The translations under genes and the position numbers were made by a program. The notes below the pieces were generated by a model that worked only from the letters and a program-made list of their open reading frames with translations, had not been told where the DNA came from and made no database searches. Shown in pieces: positions 7,766 to 11,519 of a stretch of DNA of 11,519 nt. Source of the DNA: Jimgerdemannia flammicorona. Lineage: Eukaryota > Mucoromycota > Endogonomycetes > Endogonales > Endogonaceae. Within the stretch, counting starts at the first letter, position 1. Every line of letters starts with the position of its first letter. The stretch is taken from assembly GCA_003990745.1 (NCBI GenBank), contig RBNI01006281.1:1-11519 (forward strand), in the 5' to 3' direction.

Positions 7766-8527
7766 AAGTGGTACTTCTTTATAATTCAGTCTCTTCACAT
7801 TGACTCTGGTCTTCCCAACCCTTTCATAGGCCTTCAATAGCTGCCCTAAGTTATGTATGGTATCAAACAATAGCTAGATATATAGCTAGCTCATCCTTAG
7901 CTCTCAATCACCATTGGCATCCTATAGCAGCTCCTGGCTCCTCTGTATCTGCAAGACCACAACAACCTCAATCTGGTGGCAGCAATATCTCTGGCCTATA
8001 TCAGGTTCTGGAGGTTGAGTGAGTTTACATGGGATTGTTCATTTGATTTCTCCTTCCAGATTTCTCAGGACTATATAGCCTTCCACTCTCATATCATAGA
8101 TCTTATGCACATTACTCTGACTCTATCTGCCTCGAAAACAGATCTCTTCTGACAGGACTGTGCTCTGTTTATCATCAAAATGACACCAAACATACCATGC
8201 ATCATATCTCTACTTTGCCTTATATTCCTTATCACCCCTAATCCAGCAGGTGCCCCTCTATTTACATACTCTACAAGCCACCCCTTCTTCTACTCCTATC
8301 TCATTCACTATCTCCAGTCTCTGTTTCTGTACATTGGACTCAATCTGGCTCTCTATACTGGCTGTAATTTTCAGATTAGTACTATATTGGATACTGCTAT
8401 AGTGGGTCTATCAGACTATGAAATTCAAACACTTGGACACTGGTCAAGTATAGTATTCCAAGGGTATATTCATATACTCATAACTCACATCTGTAATCTT
8501 CACTCAGCTGTTTCCCTCAGCCACTGA
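7766..8527 (+). pseudogene. Tyrosine recombinase, C-terminal catalytic part, inactivated
   Basis: The enzyme would integrate the circular cDNA of the DIRS-type element by Arg/His/Tyr recombination. In one frame the piece gives FIIQSLHIDSGLPNPF, then HNNLNLVAAISLAYIRFWRL, where the first catalytic Arg is kept (AGG, 8012-8014), and SEFTWD. ASKTDLF follows, and from 8180 to the TGA at 8525-8527 there are no stops. The HxxR box reads CNFQ (8363-8374), so the catalytic His and Arg are gone. GLSDYEIQTLGHWSS has His for the usual Arg (8438-8440), and the Tyr nucleophile position, in FQGYIHI, is kept (8465-8467). Upstream stops (e.g. at 7832 and 7844) and the retroposon insertion leave it broken. Confidence 0.85.
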
Positions 8528-9040
8528 TATTTCTAACTATATATTTACAATATCAGTTAATCAGTAAAGTACATTTCACTGCACATGGGCCTGCAATACC
8601 AGCTATTAATGTAGAGTACCATGTGCTCTTCTTATCATTCTAGTATTATATTGCTCATGGTACCAATCTATCTTCTCTGCCTATACTTCTCTACTTTCAA
8701 TTCAAGAGAAAAGACAATCATTCAGAGTGAATGATAATTTAATTCAAGATCAGTGAAGCCTATTTACTATATTGGAGTTTAATCCCAACTGGTGGTCAGA
8801 TTTTTAACAATAAGAAAGCACTTATATAGAATAATGAATTTATTTCTAAACTGAGATAGGTATCTATAACTGATATAAATAATTCTCTATATATATCTTT
8901 AGAAGAATGATTGAGAAATTTGGCTCACAAATCTATTATTTTGAAGTAAAAATATTTTCTAAAAGGTTACAGATAACTTCTTATTATATTTGCAAATAAA
9001 AGAATTTCTACAGTAAATAGGTCCCTCTAGTTCACAAACT
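8528..9040. other. CpG-free AT-rich DNA at the DIRS/copia junction, no gene
   Basis: It should contain the 3' end of the DIRS-type element and the resumption of copia. An inverted repeat GTACCATG / CATGGTAC lies at 8616-8623 and 8656-8663, extended by a matching GC after one mismatch. A second, ATCATTC / GAATGAT, lies at 8717-8723 and 8729-8735. Either could belong to a terminal structure of the DIRS-type element. No copia integrase motif (HHCC or DDE) could be read. Confidence 0.4.
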
Positions 9041-9600
9041 TAAGAAAGTTGATAAAAATTTTAGATATAGTAGCTAAAAATGGAGGAATATATAATTAAA
9101 TGGTTAATGTTTCTGCTAAATAGATGAATATTCAGTAATTCTCTTTTTCAAATTTATCCTTCAATTGCAAAGTTTTTAACATCACTTTATATCTGGAACT
9201 TAAACTGGTAAATATATGCTATTTAATACAAACTGATATCAAATGCTTTACTTAAGGATAATTGAAATTTAAAGCAGAGAAATACTATACTGCAGATAGT
9301 ATATAAAGGTACTCTTAGATATATTAAAGTGATATTTAGTAGCAAATACAAGTAAAATAATAATTAATTTTAAGTTTGCAGATAATCAGTTAGTATACTT
9401 ACTGTTTGCAGATTATAATTCTTTTTCCAAACTATAAGAGAAATCTCACTTAGTGTAATAGTAATTCCAGTATTACTTGAAATTGACCAAATATATTGTG
9501 ACTACTTAGATATACCAAAATATATCTGCTATATATATATATCTATTGGCAATCTCTCTAAATATATTTGATAAACATATTTACAAAATATATTCTCAGT
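9041..9600 (+). pseudogene. Copia reverse transcriptase remnant, heavily decayed
   Basis: The frame of 9058 reads ILDIVAKNGGIYN, stop, MVNVSAK, stop, MNIQ. This fits the copia RT segment with its A.k.....Q-M-D-V...A-F-L-N-G pattern; the catalytic Asp after QM is not kept (Val-Asn). Next comes FNITLYLELKLVNICYLIQT, fitting the L-Y-G-L-K-Q-S-P-R.W segment. After a shift to another frame, YLLFADYNSF (from 9396) stands where YVDD is expected, and LKLTKYIVTT, stop, IYQNISAIY (from 9477) fits the K.LG...YLGI.I segment. There are many stops and no CpG. The assignment rests on the order of several weak matches, so it is moderate. Confidence 0.5.
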
Positions 9601-9996
9601 AATTATATATTTTCTGATTATTGAAAGGACTCTTTTCATAAAGTAAAAGAAGTTCTATATTATAGATATATATTATGAGTACTTTGTATATTATCTATAG
9701 TAGAAAAAAAATAATATTTATAATTACAAAATTGTTTAACCTTGTAATTTGCCTCCATTGAGCCAGAAATATTATATAATATATATAATAATATATATTT
9801 TGATTATATTTTTCATATTATAAATAGAGACAAATTTTATTTTTTATTTTTATATAGTTCTTTTAGGTTATTCTGATTTCTTATATATATTTTAGTCAGT
9901 TACTTGAATTACTATAAAGTTGTTACACTTAAGTTATTATGTATACTTAAGTAATAAAAATTCTGAATAAGTTAAATTTAGAAAAAAAATCATCAA
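9601..9996. other. Very AT-rich decayed DNA, no gene seen
   Basis: This is dominated by TA-rich runs with no CpG. The position corresponds to where copia RNase H would lie (between reverse transcriptase and 3' LTR), but I could not read its motifs. An A-rich, purine-only run at 9981-9989 just before the LTR-like start could be a polypurine tract remnant. Confidence 0.4.
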
Positions 9997-10155
9997 TGGA
10001 GATATCATCAATCTTTATGTATATCATCAATAACCTTTAGAATATATAAAAATAATCACTATGGTATCTTAAATAATAATTACAAATTATCTATAAATAA
10101 TCCACTATAAATTCTTATAGGTATAGTAAAAGTGATGTATAAAATTCCTATAGAA
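9997..10155 (+). repeat. Possible 3' LTR start of the copia element (partial)
   Basis: ATCATCAATGGAGATATCATC here matches the sequence around the proposed 5' LTR start (1095-1115) except for two adjacent bases. Further in, ATCTATAAAT (10089-10098) and GGTATAGT (10120-10127) recur in the same order as at 1140-1149 and 1165-1172, though with extra bases between. The piece stops at about 10155, where normal-CpG DNA starts, so the LTR would be truncated or strongly diverged. High AT content makes chance similarity a concern. Confidence 0.35.
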
Positions 10156-10853
10156 ATAGCCGAACTCGCTCCATACACGCTCTTTCCACAAAGTTAATGA
10201 TTGACAACGTCAATTCGTGTCCTATCTGGTCCCTAGAAATTCCTTCGGCTCGAAATAGTTAATTCAGGAAACTGCATACTGGAGTGAGACTAGGAACTCC
10301 GGATTCCTTCCAGAGATTTGAACGGCAGAGTGATTGCATACAGATGTCAGCCAAAGGGTGGTAACCGGTACCCAATAGAAATGGGGGTATGTGAATAATT
10401 AACAATGGTTATAATAACATCCTAATCCGTCCAAATCACAATCTATGAACTGCCCGCGTGACCATTGAATCTCTTGTCCGACTACATGACCAAGTAGTTG
10501 GGGGGAGGGGGGGGGAGGAGGACCTTTACTACAATACCTTGTGCTAAACCTTCCTCTTCTACCACGTCCTCTTCATCATCTCTGTCACCCAACTCCGCGC
10601 CCTCCTCCTGCTCCTCCGTTCTTAATGTTCTTGTGAACGGAGGCTGGTAGCGTCCTTAAGTTCAGTTGATATGACCGTTATCGACCTCTACGTGATCAGT
10701 AGACGTCCGCTATGGGGTTGTGGCTTGAAGGTGGATGCCCAACTCGACGAGGCCGCCGCGACAATTGGGGTAAAAAGTGGGTGGTCGTGGAGAAAATGTT
10801 GACAGGGTCCCAGTAAGTCACGATGTCGTGAGCGGAAGTCGTAGTCGAGTTGA
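10156..10853. other. Unique, normal-CpG sequence; no confident gene
   Basis: CpG returns abruptly from 10161. A G-run (10500-10515, broken once by A) lies in the middle. On the minus strand opposite 10498-10655, an open frame contains an acidic segment (EEQEEGAELGDRDDEEDVVE) that ends in LLPPPPPNYLVM before a stop; it has no initiator and could be an exon piece or chance. On the plus strand, a 34-codon frame from ATG at 10712 to TAA at 10814-10816 contains NWGKKWVVVEKMLTGSQ. A GTAAGT at 10813-10818 could be a 5' splice site, but the frames on either side do not join cleanly. No family was recognised. Confidence 0.4.
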
Positions 10854-11147
10854 CGAATTCCATTCCGGGAGGAGAGACGTCAGTACGGGGACGTGACGAT
10901 TGTGGGTTGTGTTAAGGTCAGACCCAAGCCCTGGCTTCGCGCGATTAGTGGTCATGCCAGTTTTGGGAGAGTCATCGTTGGTGCCCTTCACAATGAAGAA
11001 GTGCCGCGCGGCCTGATTGATATCGATTTCCCGGATATTGGGGAAGTTGCCCGTGTAGGTGACGAGGACTGTAAAGAACAGTTGAGCACCTTTGTCTTGC
11101 CGAGCCAATACCGCTATTTGTACGGTCTCTGTCTCTATGCTCAACAA
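10818..11147 (-). CDS. Hypothetical open frame, 109 residues, antisense to another frame
   Basis: Not recognised. The frame has mixed hydrophobic and polar residues (e.g. LFFTVLVTYTGNFPNIREID, HFFIVKGTNDDSP) and C-ending codons, which looks coding-like. It has no ATG at its start: the first codon is TTG, preceded closely by a stop. It would need to be an exon or start internally. It lies in the same codon register as a plus-strand open frame (10854-11198), so at most one is likely to be real and the other is its mirror. Confidence 0.2.
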   Translation of the reverse strand: MLSIETETVQIAVLARQDKGAQLFFTVLVTYTGNFPNIREIDINQAARHFFIVKGTNDDSPKTGMTTNRAKPGLGSDLNTTHNRHVPVLTSLLPEWNSSTRLRLPLTTS

Positions 11148-11198
11148 TCGCTAGCAGTTGATACGCGTTATCTTCCCATTGAGATTCTCTACGGTTGA
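10854..11198 (+). CDS. Hypothetical open frame, no ATG, antisense to another frame
   Basis: Not recognised. The frame is open from after the TGA at 10851 to the TGA at 11196-11198. It reads for example GRVIVGALHNEEVPRGLIDI and LPSQYRYLYGLCLYAQQSLA, with many G-starting, pyrimidine-ending codons, a coding-like pattern. There is no ATG in frame, so it could only be an internal or terminal exon. A CAG at 10881-10883 could serve as a 3' splice site with GTAAGT at 10813 (71 bases), but the upstream frame does not fit. The minus frame over the same bases is an equal alternative. Confidence 0.22.
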   Translation, partial: RIPFREERRQYGDVTIVGCVKVRPKPWLRAISGHASFGRVIVGALHNEEVPRGLIDIDFPDIGEVARVGDEDCKEQLSTFVLPSQYRYLYGLCLYAQQSLAVDTRYLPIEILYG

Positions 11199-11217
11199 AG
11201 AGGAATAAACAAAGGAA

Positions 11218-11472
11218 TCATGAACTGTTGTAAAGCACCACGAACATACTTCTTACAGTAAGCAAATAACGTACCCTTGACAGATTTCTTTGCGGACCAA
11301 AGGTAGCTTGGGGCTTAGTGTGTTTGAGTGGCTTGGTAAACGTGGCTATTGTCGAGGTAGCCTTGGAGGTCACATTTAACATTGCTAAAATAGATACAGC
11401 ATAAAGCTGCCTACGACGATGTGGGCGAACGCCTGTTTGTACCACTATACGCCACCCAAATACACTTTTCAT
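11218..11472 (-). CDS. Hypothetical small protein, 84 residues
   Basis: Not recognised. It starts at a real ATG (11470-11472) and is basic (MKSVFGWRIV, GVRPHRRRQLYAVSI, TKPLKHTKPQATFGPQ). No signal peptide or domain is evident. A GTACGT on the minus strand at 11274-11269 could be a 5' splice site, but the best 3' site downstream (AG at 11190-11189) leads to a stop after six codons. A chance frame is possible. Confidence 0.2.
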   Translation of the reverse strand: MKSVFGWRIVVQTGVRPHRRRQLYAVSILAMLNVTSKATSTIATFTKPLKHTKPQATFGPQRNLSRVRYLLTVRSMFVVLYNSS

Positions 11473-11519
11473 TGGGTTGGTTAATTCATTTATAGGTAGA
11501 ATAGCTAAATGATGGGGAA

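Larger units (their letters stand above)
2600..8600 (+). mobile_element. DIRS/Ngaro-type tyrosine-recombinase retrotransposon, decayed and interrupted
   Basis: The order Gag-like zinc finger, reverse transcriptase, RNase H, tyrosine recombinase on one strand defines this order of retrotransposons, which integrate with a recombinase instead of a DDE integrase. The reverse transcriptase has the family's LSKIDLTDAYHHI and FEWLGQFYF segments, and the recombinase ends in GLSDYEIQTLGHWSS followed by a Tyr. A 1.6-kb retroposon (6140-7750) sits within the recombinase. The ends are approximate: split direct repeats or inverted repeats typical of the order were not found with confidence, and a target duplication is not expected. 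Whether it is DIRS1-like or Ngaro-like cannot be decided here. Confidence 0.75.
1103..10155 (+). mobile_element. Decayed Ty1/copia-type LTR retrotransposon, split by a nested element
   Basis: The pieces lie in the right order and orientation for copia: a putative 5' LTR (1103-1531), Gag zinc knuckle (1854-1895), aspartic protease and pre-integrase segment (2262-2561), then after a 6-kb interruption the reverse transcriptase (about 9041-9600) and a short LTR-like start (9997-10155). The interruption is filled by a DIRS-type element on the same strand. No integrase core was recognised; it may be lost, or unreadable in the CpG-free stretch 8528-9040. All frames carry stops and indels. The alternative is two unrelated copia fragments that happen to flank the DIRS element. 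The ends and the single-element interpretation are inferences. Confidence 0.5.

Noticed and set aside
9290..9345. TLRYIK reading as the copia LRYLKGT motif before RNase H
   Set aside because: The reverse transcriptase motifs on both sides place this segment within the palm domain, before the YVDD position, so the LRYLKGT motif would be out of order.
11188..11472. Spliced gene joining the minus frame at 11218-11472 to 10818-11147
   Set aside because: The candidate splice sites (GTACGT at 11274, AG at 11189) give a stop after six codons and a different frame from the downstream one.

Overview
The window reads as repeat-rich DNA from a eukaryote, most likely a filamentous fungus. Bases 1 to about 10,155 are a stack of decayed retrotransposons. 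Outside one young insertion this stretch has lost almost all CpG: I see about five, and none between 8,135 and 10,160. Many conserved Arg, Trp, Gln, His and Cys codons have become His, Cys, Tyr or stop codons, the footprint of cytosine deamination (CpG methylation decay and/or a RIP-like process). From about 10,160 to the end, CpG is normal and the sequence looks unique. The fungal assignment is an inference from the element types and the mutation pattern; no species can be named.

Layout: (1) 1-146 is the 3' end of a poly(A)-tailed retroposon. (2) 147-1102 is decayed sequence without a gene. (3) A Ty1/copia-type LTR retrotransposon appears to start near 1103, with a putative 5' LTR at 1103-1531, a Gag remnant with a broken zinc knuckle near 1854-1895, and an aspartic protease/pre-integrase remnant at 2262-2561. 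Its reverse transcriptase remnant is found about 6.5 kb further on, at about 9041-9600, followed by a possible 3' LTR start at 9997. (4) Between these two parts lies a tyrosine-recombinase (DIRS/Ngaro-type) retrotransposon on the + strand, in the order Gag with a zinc finger (about 3781-4160), reverse transcriptase (4385-5100), RNase H (5101-5948), tyrosine recombinase (5948-6139 plus 7766-8527). (5) The recombinase frame is split by a 1.6-kb poly(A)-tailed retroposon (6140-7750) flanked by a perfect 15-bp target-site duplication. About 1.2 kb of it is a G-rich 9-bp minisatellite.

The window is therefore best read as a three-layer nest: copia, then DIRS-like, then minisatellite retroposon, ordered from oldest to youngest. 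None of the coding regions is intact. The very long open frames over 6,120-7,495 on both strands are an artefact of a stop-free repeat unit whose length is a multiple of three.

The unique-looking end (10,156-11,519) holds only short open frames. Two antisense frames share the same codon register, and I recognise no protein family there. I find no rRNA, no convincing tRNA, no CRISPR array and no bacterial-type operon.
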